11,640 bases of DNA, from positions 1 to 11,640 of the forward strand of contig CAINLH010000238.1 in NCBI GenBank assembly GCA_903850275.1, written 5' to 3'. Source of the stretch: an uncultured Acidimicrobium sp. Its GTDB lineage: Bacteria > Actinomycetota > Acidimicrobiia > Acidimicrobiales > Ilumatobacteraceae. The notes under the pieces were generated by a model. The model worked only from the letters and a program-made list of their open reading frames with translations, was not told the origin of the DNA and ran no database searches. The position numbers and the translations under genes were made by a program. The first letter of the stretch is position 1; each line of letters opens with the position of its first letter. Shown here in pieces: positions 1 through 6,032 of the stretch.

Positions 1-1
1 A

Positions 2-82
2 GGCGAAACAATCGAGATTCCGCTTTCCGTGCGAAAACGGTTGCAGGAACTTGGCCGACCAGAAGTGTGGGGCGTGGTGTAA
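2..82 (+). CDS. C-terminal end of an unidentified gene (partial)
   Basis: An open frame enters from the left edge and stops with TAA at 80-82. It gives 26 residues that include IEIPLSVRKRLQELGRP and end in WGVV. The fragment is too short to assign to a family. It is followed by a hairpin that could end its transcript and faces doxX tail to tail. The frame is called only because it is open from the edge and stops just before that hairpin; it could be chance. Confidence 0.35.
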   Translation, partial: GETIEIPLSVRKRLQELGRPEVWGVV

Positions 83-90
83 AACAAATA

Positions 91-116
91 GAGACGACCC
101 TTGCGGATCGTGTCTT
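91..116. terminator. Probable bidirectional terminator between the left-edge gene and doxX
   Basis: On the - strand this reads as an 8-pair stem (arms GACacGATCC and GGGTCGTC, with a 2-nt bulge and one T-G pair) closed by a GCAA tetraloop. It is followed on that strand by the T-rich stretch TCTATTTGTTT. It starts about 38 nt past the doxX stop. On the + strand the same hairpin is followed only by TTTCC, so it is weaker for the left-edge gene. This is a fold by eye and not a computed energy. Confidence 0.45.
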
Positions 117-151
117 TCCACTTGCGAGGTTCGGGGGGAGACCCCACGTAA

Positions 152-574
152 TTACTTGGCGAGTTGCCAGAGGCTTTCTGTAAGTGAGAAGCCAATGTCT
201 GATCCTTCTGTTGCGTATGCAGCGAAGATGAACAGTGCGCCACCAGCCATCGAAATGTTCTTGAAGAATCCGATCATTTCGGTTTGTTTGGCCTGTGCAT
301 CGCTCTGTGCCCAGAAGTCGTGCATTTTGAGCGCCATCGCTACCAACAAGACTGCGATAACAACTGCACCCAAGTCGGCATAGACGCCGAGGATGATGGA
401 GAGTCCGCCTGCAATGAGGAGGAGCCCAGATACGAGGTTGGCAAGTTTTGGTGCTGGAACCTTTTTGAAGGTTGCGTAACCTGTCATGGCTTCAGCTTTG
501 GTGAAGTGATTGAGGCCGCTAGAGATAAAGATCAACGCGAACAAAATTCGCGCAATAAGAGTTACTACATCCAT
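152..574 (-). CDS. DoxX family membrane protein
   Basis: A 140-residue integral membrane protein of the DoxX family. Family members are small four-helix membrane proteins, some linked to quinone or thiol redox and oxidative stress. The start MDVVTLIARILFALIFISSG is typical: helix 1 begins at once, then the conserved GLNHF segment. Further hydrophobic stretches are LVSGLLLIAGGLSIILGV, LGAVVIAVLLVAMAL (followed by KMHDFW) and ISMAGGALFIFAAYA. The ATG at 572-574 is chosen over an upstream start at 658 because it has a clear AAGGAG ribosome site about 8 bases before it, and because the longer form would run through the operator region and add a non-hydrophobic leader. It is divergent from marR, with paired palindromic operators between them, so MarR control is likely. 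The exact function is not known. Confidence 0.9.
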   Translation of the reverse strand: MDVVTLIARILFALIFISSGLNHFTKAEAMTGYATFKKVPAPKLANLVSGLLLIAGGLSIILGVYADLGAVVIAVLLVAMALKMHDFWAQSDAQAKQTEMIGFFKNISMAGGALFIFAAYATEGSDIGFSLTESLWQLAK

Positions 575-607
575 TGATTTCTCCTTAAATAATGACACGA
601 CTTCGGA

Positions 608-636
608 TTGAAGATCGTTGCGATCGCAACTATATA
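608..636 (+). promoter_or_regulatory. Predicted marR promoter (TTGAAG-17-TATATA)
   Basis: TTGAAG at 608-613 and TATATA at 631-636 are separated by 17 bp, a good sigma-70/HrdB-type match. The transcript would start near 643, inside the right operator, about 37 nt before the ATG at 680. The left palindrome fills nearly all of the spacer. This promoter is predicted from sequence only. Confidence 0.5.
617..630. promoter_or_regulatory. MarR operator 1, perfect 14-bp palindrome
   Basis: GTTGCGATCGCAAC equals its own reverse complement. It shares the frame GTTGCG-NN-CGCAAC with operator 2, whose centre lies 29 bp away. It sits in the marR promoter spacer. Palindromes of this size in a marR divergent gap are the usual binding sites of MarR dimers; binding here is inferred. 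Confidence 0.75.
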
Positions 637-658
637 GCAAAAGTAGTTGCGTGCGCAA
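629..658 (-). promoter_or_regulatory. Predicted doxX promoter sharing the same TATATA box
   Basis: Read on the - strand, TTGCGC (658-653) lies 18 bp before TATAGT (634-629), or 16 bp before TATATA (636-631). The -35 element is inside the right operator and the expected start, near 622, is inside the left operator. Either operator could therefore block both promoters. The -35 match is only moderate. Confidence 0.4.
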
Positions 659-662
659 CTAC
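643..662. promoter_or_regulatory. MarR operator 2, 9+2+9 inverted repeat
   Basis: Perfect arms GTAGTTGCG and CGCAACTAC are separated by TG. The core GTTGCG-NN-CGCAAC is identical to operator 1, with three extra matched bases on each side, so this may be the stronger site. It covers the predicted marR transcription start and the doxX -35 element. Confidence 0.75.
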
Positions 663-679
663 CTCGCTATCATGAGGAT

Positions 680-1135
680 ATGGCATCGCCCAAATGGCTA
701 ACCCCAGCAGAAATGAAGGCATGGCGAGGGTTTATTTCGTCTTCTACCGACTTGGTGCGGGCCATTGAAAAGGACTTGGAGCCTTTTGGGTTAGACGGTG
801 GCGACTATCAATTACTTGCGATGTTGTCGGATGCCCCGGGCCACCGAATGAAGATGTGCGATTTGGCAAGTGTGTTGAGGCTTTCGCGCAGTGGGTTAAC
901 AAGGCGCATGGAGGGAGTGGTGAAAGCCAAATATGTTGCTCGAGTGCGTGATGAGACCGATGGTCGGGCGGCGTTTGCGCAACTCACACCCAAAGGTTTC
1001 GATTTGTTGAAGAGGGCGGCACCAGAGCATTTGAAGAGCGTGCGGAGGCTAATGATCGATCAGTTAACTGAAGCAGAGGTGAAGGCGATTGGGTCTGCAT
1101 TTGCAAAGATCGGCAAGACGTTGCGCGACGAATAG
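680..1135 (+). CDS. MarR family transcriptional regulator
   Basis: A 151-residue winged-helix regulator that probably represses its own gene and doxX, and perhaps the genes behind it. The pattern is typical of MarR: an N-terminal dimer helix with WRGFISSSTDLVRAIEKDL, the stretch YQLLAMLSDAPGHRMKMCDL, a recognition helix LRLSRSGLTRRMEGVVKA at about 67-84, and a wing VRDETDGRAAFAQLTPKG at 89-106. The C-terminal helices hold the usual LTEAEVKAIGSAFAKIGKTL. The ATG at 680 is chosen over an in-frame TTG at 647, because the TTG lies inside operator 2 and next to the predicted transcript start. The ribosome site (GAGGAT) is very close to the ATG. The ligand cannot be read from the sequence: there is no conserved N-terminal Cys as in OhrR, only Cys60, in the segment leading into the HTH. 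Confidence 0.93.
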   Translation: MASPKWLTPAEMKAWRGFISSSTDLVRAIEKDLEPFGLDGGDYQLLAMLSDAPGHRMKMCDLASVLRLSRSGLTRRMEGVVKAKYVARVRDETDGRAAFAQLTPKGFDLLKRAAPEHLKSVRRLMIDQLTEAEVKAIGSAFAKIGKTLRDE

Positions 1136-1158
1136 AGGCTTGCTGGTAGTTTTGCGGA

Positions 1159-1704
1159 ATGGAAATTCGCAAATTTGTAACGTCGTGTGAAGAGATACAG
1201 GCCGAGTTGGGCGAACCAACTGGACGCATTGTCCGAAAGGCAGTTTGCAGCGCAGTTATCGACAACCCGCTGGTGGGTAAGCGCCACAAAGACTTGACGA
1301 TGCTTGAACTAATGGGCGCAGAGATTTCGGGCATTCTTGCCGAAAAGGCTCTGCGCGCACTTGGCGTAGAAGCAAGCGAGGTGACCGCATACGGAAAGGG
1401 CGCCATTGTTGGCACCGCAGGCGAAATCGAGCATGCGGCAGCGCTTATTCACCCGCGCTTCGGTGCGCCTGTTCGCAAAGTAGTGATTAAGGGCGACGAC
1501 ATCATTCCGTCGACAAAGAAAGTTGCTGGCCCCGGTGCCACAATCACTATTCCGATTACCAACAAAGATGACATTTGGTCGTTCAATGAAATGGACGCCA
1601 TCGAAGTGTGCATTGGTGATGCACCAATGGCCCACGAAATTGTTGTGAGCGTTGCGCTTGCAGTAGGCGGCAGGCCATTCGCGCGAACAACGAAGGCATC
1701 ATGA
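1159..1704 (+). CDS. Amino acid synthesis family protein (DUF1185)
   Basis: A 181-residue protein that I recognise as the DUF1185/AA_synth family (Pfam PF06684). Marks are the opening MEIRKFVTSCEEIQAELG, the stretch RKAVCSAVIDNPLVG, the conserved GKGAIVGTAGEIEHAAALIHPRFGAPVR near 94-122, and the end VVSVALAVGGRPFART. Despite its name the family has no firmly established reaction. Structures are known for a few members, and it often lies near genes of amide or ring degradation. The gene starts 23 bp behind marR, has no clear ribosome site, and ends in a 4-base ATGA overlap with the EthD gene, so it is almost certainly co-transcribed with it. The protein has no signal peptide or membrane segment and should be cytosolic. 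Family is fairly sure, function unknown. Confidence 0.85.
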   Translation: MEIRKFVTSCEEIQAELGEPTGRIVRKAVCSAVIDNPLVGKRHKDLTMLELMGAEISGILAEKALRALGVEASEVTAYGKGAIVGTAGEIEHAAALIHPRFGAPVRKVVIKGDDIIPSTKKVAGPGATITIPITNKDDIWSFNEMDAIEVCIGDAPMAHEIVVSVALAVGGRPFARTTKAS

Positions 1705-2012
1705 GCTTCAAAGCGATTATTTTGCTGACGCGTGCTGACGGAGCAAGTCATGATGATTTTGCTCGTTGGTGGTTGCAGCAGCATGCGCCGTTGGCAAAAC
1801 AGCTTCCAGGTTTGCGCCGAGGAGTGTTCAACCTTGTAGAGAATCCGGCCGATGGCGACCCAGACGGTGTTTCCGAGTTGTGGTTCGACTCTCAGAGTGA
1901 TTTTGAGGCGGCGTACGCAAGCGAAATTGGAAAGTCGGTAGTGGCAGATTCGTTGGCAAATGTTTCCGGACGACGACGCATGTTCGTAGTCGAAAACGTT
2001 ATTCACTCGTAG
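1701..2012 (+). CDS. EthD domain-containing protein
   Basis: A 103-residue protein with the dimeric alpha/beta-barrel EthD fold. The signature is RWWLQQHAPLAKQLPGLRRG at about 22-41, with the conserved His28, followed by VSELWFDS and DFEAAYAS as in other EthD members. EthD was first found as a gene needed for ethyl tert-butyl ether breakdown, and related proteins act on small hydrophobic compounds or polyketide rings. A specific reaction cannot be assigned here. Its ATG overlaps the stop of the DUF1185 gene (ATGA), which points to translational coupling and matched amounts of the two proteins. The VOC gene follows after 8 bp. Confidence 0.88.
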   Translation: MSFKAIILLTRADGASHDDFARWWLQQHAPLAKQLPGLRRGVFNLVENPADGDPDGVSELWFDSQSDFEAAYASEIGKSVVADSLANVSGRRRMFVVENVIHS

Positions 2013-2020
2013 GCGTTGCG

Positions 2021-2401
2021 ATGAAGGGCCTGGGTCTTGTTGCCTTTTTGGCGCATGACTATGACGAAGCAACATCCTTTTTCGTCGACAAACTTGGTTT
2101 TTCGCTTGTTGAAGACACCGACATGGGTGACGGCAAGCGTTGGGTTGTCGTTTCATCGGGCGGCGGTGCCTCGTTGTTGATTGCAAAGGCTGATGGCGAA
2201 GAACAACAGGCAAGCGTGGGCAATCAGGCTGGGGGCCGAGTGGGTTTTTTTCTTACCACCGACAACTTTGAGCGTGATTACACCGCATGGACTGAACGCG
2301 GCGTGAAGTTTCGCGAACTACCAAGAACCGAACCGTACGGAGTGGTTGCAGTGTTCGAGGACTTGTACGGAGCACCTTGGGATTTGATTCAACCTGCATG
2401 A
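2021..2401 (+). CDS. VOC family protein (glyoxalase/bleomycin resistance fold)
   Basis: A 126-residue single-chain VOC protein, which should form a dimer of paired beta-alpha-beta-beta-beta units. Marks are the opening helix DYDEATSFFVDKLGFSLVED, the strands KRWVVVSS and ASLLIAKA, the second half with RVGFFLTTDNFERDYTAW and GVKFRELP, and the end VVAVFEDLYGAPWDLIQPA typical of the superfamily. The usual first-strand metal His is not evident (LGLVAFLAHDYD), and the last-strand position often held by Glu reads as Asp in PWDLIQ. The metal site may therefore be altered or absent and the protein could be a binding protein and not a glyoxalase. Substrate unknown. Its stop overlaps the ATG of the transporter gene. 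Confidence 0.88.
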   Translation: MKGLGLVAFLAHDYDEATSFFVDKLGFSLVEDTDMGDGKRWVVVSSGGGASLLIAKADGEEQQASVGNQAGGRVGFFLTTDNFERDYTAWTERGVKFRELPRTEPYGVVAVFEDLYGAPWDLIQPA

Positions 2402-3312
2402 CCAAGTCGGCAACGGTGTTTGAGCGTTCTGCGCCGTGGATTTTTGTTGCGTTATGGAGCACCGGGTTTGTTGTTGCGCGGTACAGCACACGCCACGCTG
2501 GGCCGTTGGCGTTTCTCACCGTCAGAATGTTGTGCGCAGCTGTGTTGCTATACGTGATCGCTCTTGTTATGAAAGCACCTCGGCTGCCTAGAGCGGCGTG
2601 GTCCACTTCGGCAATTGTTGGAGTGTGTATGCACGCCGTGTATTTAGGCGGAGTATTCATTGCCATTAAGCGCGGGCTGCCTTCGGGTTTGAGCGCGCTT
2701 ATCGCAGGGCTTCATCCAGTTCTTACTTCGGTTGCGGGGCGTGTCTTGTTGAAGGAACACTTGCGTCGAAGCCAGTGGGCTGGTGTTGCGCTTGGCGTTA
2801 CTGGCGTTGTTGTGGTGGTGATCGACAAACTGCGCGATGGCTTGGGTGATGTAACTAGCCCGGCACTCTTTGCAATGGTTATTTCGGTTGTTGGAATGTC
2901 GACGGGAACACTGGTGCAACGATCTCGCGGTAAAGACATGCCGCTCATCACTGGCACTGCTGCACAATATGTTTCGTCGGGGGCAGTGTTGCTTATTGCG
3001 TCTTCGCTATTTGAGACGTGGGAGTTTCATCTGACAGGGGAGATGATCCTGGCGTTGCTGTGGTCTGTATTGGTGTTGTCACTTTCGGCGGTGATGCTAA
3101 TGATGCTTTTGATATCCCGACACTCGGCTGCCCGCGTCAGCAGCTTGTTTTTTCTTACCCCTGCATTGAGCGCCATCGAGAGTGCCATTTTGTTCGGCGA
3201 GCGCCTTGGCCTACTTGCCCTCGTAGCCCTCGTTGTTGCCTTAACTGGCGTGTGGCTGACGATGCGCAACCCGGCCACTCCGGCAACCCCGCAAGAGCTC
3301 ATTGCCGACTAG
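2398..3312 (+). CDS. EamA/DMT superfamily transporter
   Basis: A 304-residue membrane protein with the two tandem EamA repeats (about ten helices) of the drug/metabolite transporter superfamily. Marks include the first helix PWIFVALWSTGFVVARYSTR, the Pro/Gly-rich GLPSGLSALIAGLHPVLTSV ending repeat one, KEHLRRSQWAGVALGVTGVVVVVID, and in repeat two ARVSSLFFLTPALSAIESAI followed by FGERLGLLALVALVVALTGVW. Members export amino acids, metabolites or drugs. The ATG at 2398 is chosen because it forms the ATGA overlap with the VOC gene; a TTG at 2377 would add seven residues and lies deeper in the VOC gene. As last gene of the operon it is the likely exit route for the compound handled by its neighbours. 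Substrate unknown. Confidence 0.9.
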   Translation: MTKSATVFERSAPWIFVALWSTGFVVARYSTRHAGPLAFLTVRMLCAAVLLYVIALVMKAPRLPRAAWSTSAIVGVCMHAVYLGGVFIAIKRGLPSGLSALIAGLHPVLTSVAGRVLLKEHLRRSQWAGVALGVTGVVVVVIDKLRDGLGDVTSPALFAMVISVVGMSTGTLVQRSRGKDMPLITGTAAQYVSSGAVLLIASSLFETWEFHLTGEMILALLWSVLVLSLSAVMLMMLLISRHSAARVSSLFFLTPALSAIESAILFGERLGLLALVALVVALTGVWLTMRNPATPATPQELIAD

Positions 3313-3404
3313 CGAGGTCGGAATTCCGCGTATTTACTGGCTCTCAACTTTATGTAATGTAAAGGCTGGTCATATATCAAAGGCCTATTACAGGGGGTTG
3401 AGTT
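3313..3404 (+). promoter_or_regulatory. Intergenic region with likely aminotransferase promoter and ribosome site
   Basis: This 92-bp gap is AT-richer than its flanks. A strong ribosome site (CAGGGGG) ends 8 bases before the ATG at 3405. A possible promoter is TTTACT (3333-3338), 16 bp, TAATGT (3355-3360); TATATC at 3373-3378 is an alternative -10. A short inverted repeat CTTTA-N7-TAAAG spans 3348-3364 and the palindrome CGGAATTCCG lies at 3319-3328. No good terminator for the transporter gene was seen. All of these are weak calls except the ribosome site. Confidence 0.4.
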
Positions 3405-4601
3405 ATGTCACTGGCAGAGCGCTTAGAACGATTGGGAACAGAGACGGCATTTGCTGTTTCGTTGGCAGCTGCTGAGTGGGGCGCAAAAGGAAATCGAATC
3501 TTTCCGTTTCACCTTGGTGATCTGAACATCGCAACTTCACAAAACATTGTTGATGCAATGAACAAAGCAATTGCCGATGGCAAGACGGGCTACTGCCCAG
3601 CTGCTGGGATACCGCAACTTCGAGAAGCACTTGCCGAAGATGTTGGCTCGCGTCGTGGCCTGCAGTTTGCGCCGAGCAATGTTGTGGTGCAGCCTGGCGG
3701 CAAACCGGTGATCACAAAATTCATTCAGGCAGTAATGAACCCCGGTGATGAAGTGTTGTATCCAAACCCGGGCTATCCGATTTATGAAAGCCAGATCGAA
3801 TACTTCGGCGGAGTAGCAAAGGCGTATCGCTACTTGCCTTCAAAAACGGGTTTTGATATCGATCTCGACCAGGTGAAGTCGCTGATTACCCCAAAGACAA
3901 AAGCGATTATCTATAACGATCTGCAAAACCCAATTGGTTCAGAATCGACAGACGCCGAGCGCGAGGCGATTGCCGAACTTGCGATTAAGCACAATCTCTG
4001 GGTGCTCTCGGACGAGGCGTATTTTGAAATGCGCTATTCGGGAAAGTCGAAATCAATTGCTTCGCTTCCAGGCATGCAGGAACGCACTGTCATTTTGTAC
4101 ACATTTTCTAAAAAGTTTGCGATGACGGGTTGGCGCTTGGGCGCGTCAATCGCGCCGACAGATATTTCGAATCAAATTGCGAAGCTGAACACCAATGACG
4201 AATCGTGCACAACGCACTTTGTGCAATACGGCGGCGTCGAGGGTATTCGTGGTGATCAGTCGGCAATACCGGTGATGTTGGATACTTTGCGCGACAGGCG
4301 CGACGTGGCTGTCAACATGTTGAACGCCATGCCGGGGATAAGCGTGCATTCACCAGAGGCCGCGTTCTATTTGTTTCCTGATGTCACCGGCGCAATGGAG
4401 AACAAAGGAATTAGCGATCTCGCTGTATTCGCCGAGCAGGCGTTGCACGCAACAGGTGTTTCGTTCTGCACACGCCGCCACTTCGGTCGTCCGCAAACAA
4501 ACGAATCTCGTCAATACATTCGGTTCGCCTTCTCCGGCATTAACAAAGATGAAATTGCAGAGGGCCTCGAGCTCTTTGGCAACTGGGTGGCGAAGGGATA
4601 A
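3405..4601 (+). CDS. PLP-dependent aminotransferase, class I/II (fold type I)
   Basis: A 398-residue cytosolic enzyme of the aspartate aminotransferase fold. The cofactor Lys236 sits in TFSKKFAMTGWRLG, the substrate-carboxylate Arg is expected at 373 (QYIRFAFSG), and Asp203/Tyr206 lie in LSDEAYFE. Asn175 is in NDLQNPIG, where most relatives read NPTG. The glycine-rich GKTGYCPAAGIPQLREAL and the PNPGYPIYES segment are also typical. Length is normal for the family. The amino acid substrate cannot be fixed by eye. The gene ends in TAATG, sharing one base with the start of the D-2-hydroxyacid dehydrogenase, so the two enzymes are likely made together and probably share a 2-oxo acid: transamination gives the keto acid that the dehydrogenase reduces, or the reverse. 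Confidence 0.93.
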   Translation: MSLAERLERLGTETAFAVSLAAAEWGAKGNRIFPFHLGDLNIATSQNIVDAMNKAIADGKTGYCPAAGIPQLREALAEDVGSRRGLQFAPSNVVVQPGGKPVITKFIQAVMNPGDEVLYPNPGYPIYESQIEYFGGVAKAYRYLPSKTGFDIDLDQVKSLITPKTKAIIYNDLQNPIGSESTDAEREAIAELAIKHNLWVLSDEAYFEMRYSGKSKSIASLPGMQERTVILYTFSKKFAMTGWRLGASIAPTDISNQIAKLNTNDESCTTHFVQYGGVEGIRGDQSAIPVMLDTLRDRRDVAVNMLNAMPGISVHSPEAAFYLFPDVTGAMENKGISDLAVFAEQALHATGVSFCTRRHFGRPQTNESRQYIRFAFSGINKDEIAEGLELFGNWVAKG

Positions 4602-5560
4602 TGGCAAAAGTTGTCGTAACGGGCAAGATCCCCGCTGTTGCTTTAGGGCGTTTGCGGGCCGAACATACTGTTCATGCGTGGGAGGACGAGTCGCCAATTG
4701 CGCGCGACGAATTGCTGAAGCGCGTTGCGGGTGCAGATGCAATTGTTTCGCTTTTGACCGAAAAAATTGATGCCGAACTGCTGGATGCCGCGGGAAAACA
4801 ATTGCGCTCAGTTTCTAACGTTGCTGTGGGCTACAACAACATCGATGTTCCTGCTTGCCGCGAGCGCAATGTGCTGGTGACGAATACGCCAGGCGTGCTC
4901 ACCGATGCCACGGCCGACATAGCGATGGCGCTCATCTTGATGTCGACACGTCGGTTGGCCGAAGGTGAGCGAGTGATTCGAGCACAGCAACCTTGGCAAT
5001 GGGGAATGTTCTACATGCTTGGCTCGAGCATTCAGGGAAGCCAATTGGGCATTGTTGGCATGGGCCAAATTGGTGCGGCAGTTGCCCGTCGGGCACGGGC
5101 ATTCGGAATGACCATTGCCTACACCAAGCGTTCGCCGCTAGACGCCGAAACAGCAAAAGAACTAAATGCAACGCACATGGAGTTGGACGAGTTGTTGACA
5201 ACAAGCGATGTGGTGTCGCTGCACTGCCCATACTCGCCAGAAACACACCATCTGATGAATGCATCGACAATTGGCAAGATGAAGAAGAGTGCTTATCTGA
5301 TTAACACCGCTCGCGGGCCGGTTGTAGACGAAGAGGCGCTTGCAACTGCGCTGCAACAAGGAAAGATCGCTGGCGCTGGTTTGGATGTTTTTGAAAAGGA
5401 ACCAACCGTGCACCAAGCGTTGATTGGGCTCGATAACGCCGTGCTCATTCCGCACTTGGGTTCGGCAACAGTAGAGACTCGAACCGCGATGGCCAATCTT
5501 GCAGTGACTAATGCCCTTGCGGTGTTGTCGGGGGAAACCGCACCAAACTTGGTGGGTTAG
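4601..5560 (+). CDS. D-2-hydroxyacid dehydrogenase (glyoxylate/hydroxypyruvate reductase type)
   Basis: A 319-residue NAD(P)-dependent reductase of 2-oxo acids to D-2-hydroxy acids. The nucleotide motif is GIVGMGQIG (Gly153, Gly155, Gly158). The catalytic set is Arg238 (INTARGPVVDE), Glu267 (FEKEP) and His285 (IPHLGSAT), with the same spacing (29 residues) between Arg and Glu as in E. coli SerA. After the second strand the sequence is AYTKRSP with basic residues and no acidic one, as in NADPH-using glyoxylate reductases, so NADPH is favoured. VGYNNIDVPACRERNVLVTN is the usual substrate-domain signature. Close candidates are glyoxylate/hydroxypyruvate reductase and D-glycerate dehydrogenase; the C-terminal ACT domain of SerA is absent. 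The gene overlaps the aminotransferase by one base and ends 6 bp from the convergent sufU. Confidence 0.92.
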   Translation: MAKVVVTGKIPAVALGRLRAEHTVHAWEDESPIARDELLKRVAGADAIVSLLTEKIDAELLDAAGKQLRSVSNVAVGYNNIDVPACRERNVLVTNTPGVLTDATADIAMALILMSTRRLAEGERVIRAQQPWQWGMFYMLGSSIQGSQLGIVGMGQIGAAVARRARAFGMTIAYTKRSPLDAETAKELNATHMELDELLTTSDVVSLHCPYSPETHHLMNASTIGKMKKSAYLINTARGPVVDEEALATALQQGKIAGAGLDVFEKEPTVHQALIGLDNAVLIPHLGSATVETRTAMANLAVTNALAVLSGETAPNLVG

Positions 5561-5566
5561 CGCAAA

Positions 5567-6010
5567 TTATTTTTGCTCGGTGGCAAGAGCGTCGAGCAAG
5601 GTGTTCCAACCAAGCGTTGCGCATTTGATGCGTACTGGAAACTTCACAACGCCTTGCAATGCCTCGAGGTCGCCCAAGTTGATTGACTCGTCAATTTCTG
5701 AGTCTTCTTCGTCGATGGTCATCATCTGTTTGAAGCGGCGAACAATTGATTTCACTTGTTCGACAGGCTTCCCTTTGATTGCGGAAGTCATCATGGATGC
5801 AGAACTTTGACTTATCGAGCAACCAGAGCCGCTGAATCGAACATCGGTTACGACGCCGTCTTGAACAGCGACAGAAATGCGGATCTCGTCGCCGCAGAGT
5901 GGGTTGTGTCCGTCGGCAGAAAGTGCGGGTGGGTCTAGCTCGCCACGGTTGCGGGGCGTGCGGTAGTGATCAAGAATGATTTCTCGATATAGATCTTCTA
6001 GACCAGCCAT
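5567..6010 (-). CDS. sufU: SufU-type Fe-S assembly protein / sulfur transfer zinc protein
   Basis: A 147-residue SufU/IscU-fold protein. In Gram-positive bacteria SufU binds zinc and takes sulfur from SufS for delivery to the SufBCD scaffold. The expected ligands are present: Cys39 and Asp41 (NPLCGDEI), Cys64 (GSGCSIS) and Cys130 (RIKCATLGW). The roughly 20-residue insert before the last Cys, which separates SufU from IscU, is seen as the acidic segment IDEEDSEIDESINLGDLEAL. The opening LEDLYREIILDHYRTPRNRG is typical. The ATG at 6010 is chosen because it has a GGGAG ribosome site 6-7 bases upstream and matches the family start; a longer open frame upstream is only shadow of sufS. It lies 22 bp behind sufS and is the last gene of the suf group. 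Confidence 0.93.
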   Translation of the reverse strand: MAGLEDLYREIILDHYRTPRNRGELDPPALSADGHNPLCGDEIRISVAVQDGVVTDVRFSGSGCSISQSSASMMTSAIKGKPVEQVKSIVRRFKQMMTIDEEDSEIDESINLGDLEALQGVVKFPVRIKCATLGWNTLLDALATEQK

Positions 6011-6032
6011 TGCCTGCTCCCTTTGCGCTCTA

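Noticed and set aside
575..658. Longer doxX start at 658
   Set aside because: It would translate through the operators and add a leader with no hydrophobic or family character; the ATG at 574 has a clear AAGGAG site.
647..679. TTG at 647 as start of the MarR gene (162 residues)
   Set aside because: It lies within operator 2 and only about 4 bases past the predicted transcription start; the family-like sequence begins at the ATG at 680.
1449..2213. A 254-residue - strand open frame opposite the DUF1185, EthD and VOC genes
   Set aside because: It is low-complexity shadow coding, opposite three genes with clear families and overlapping start-stop joints.
3319..3328. CGGAATTCCG palindrome as an operator
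   Set aside because: It is short, far from the likely promoter elements, and near the end of the transporter gene; not enough to claim a site.
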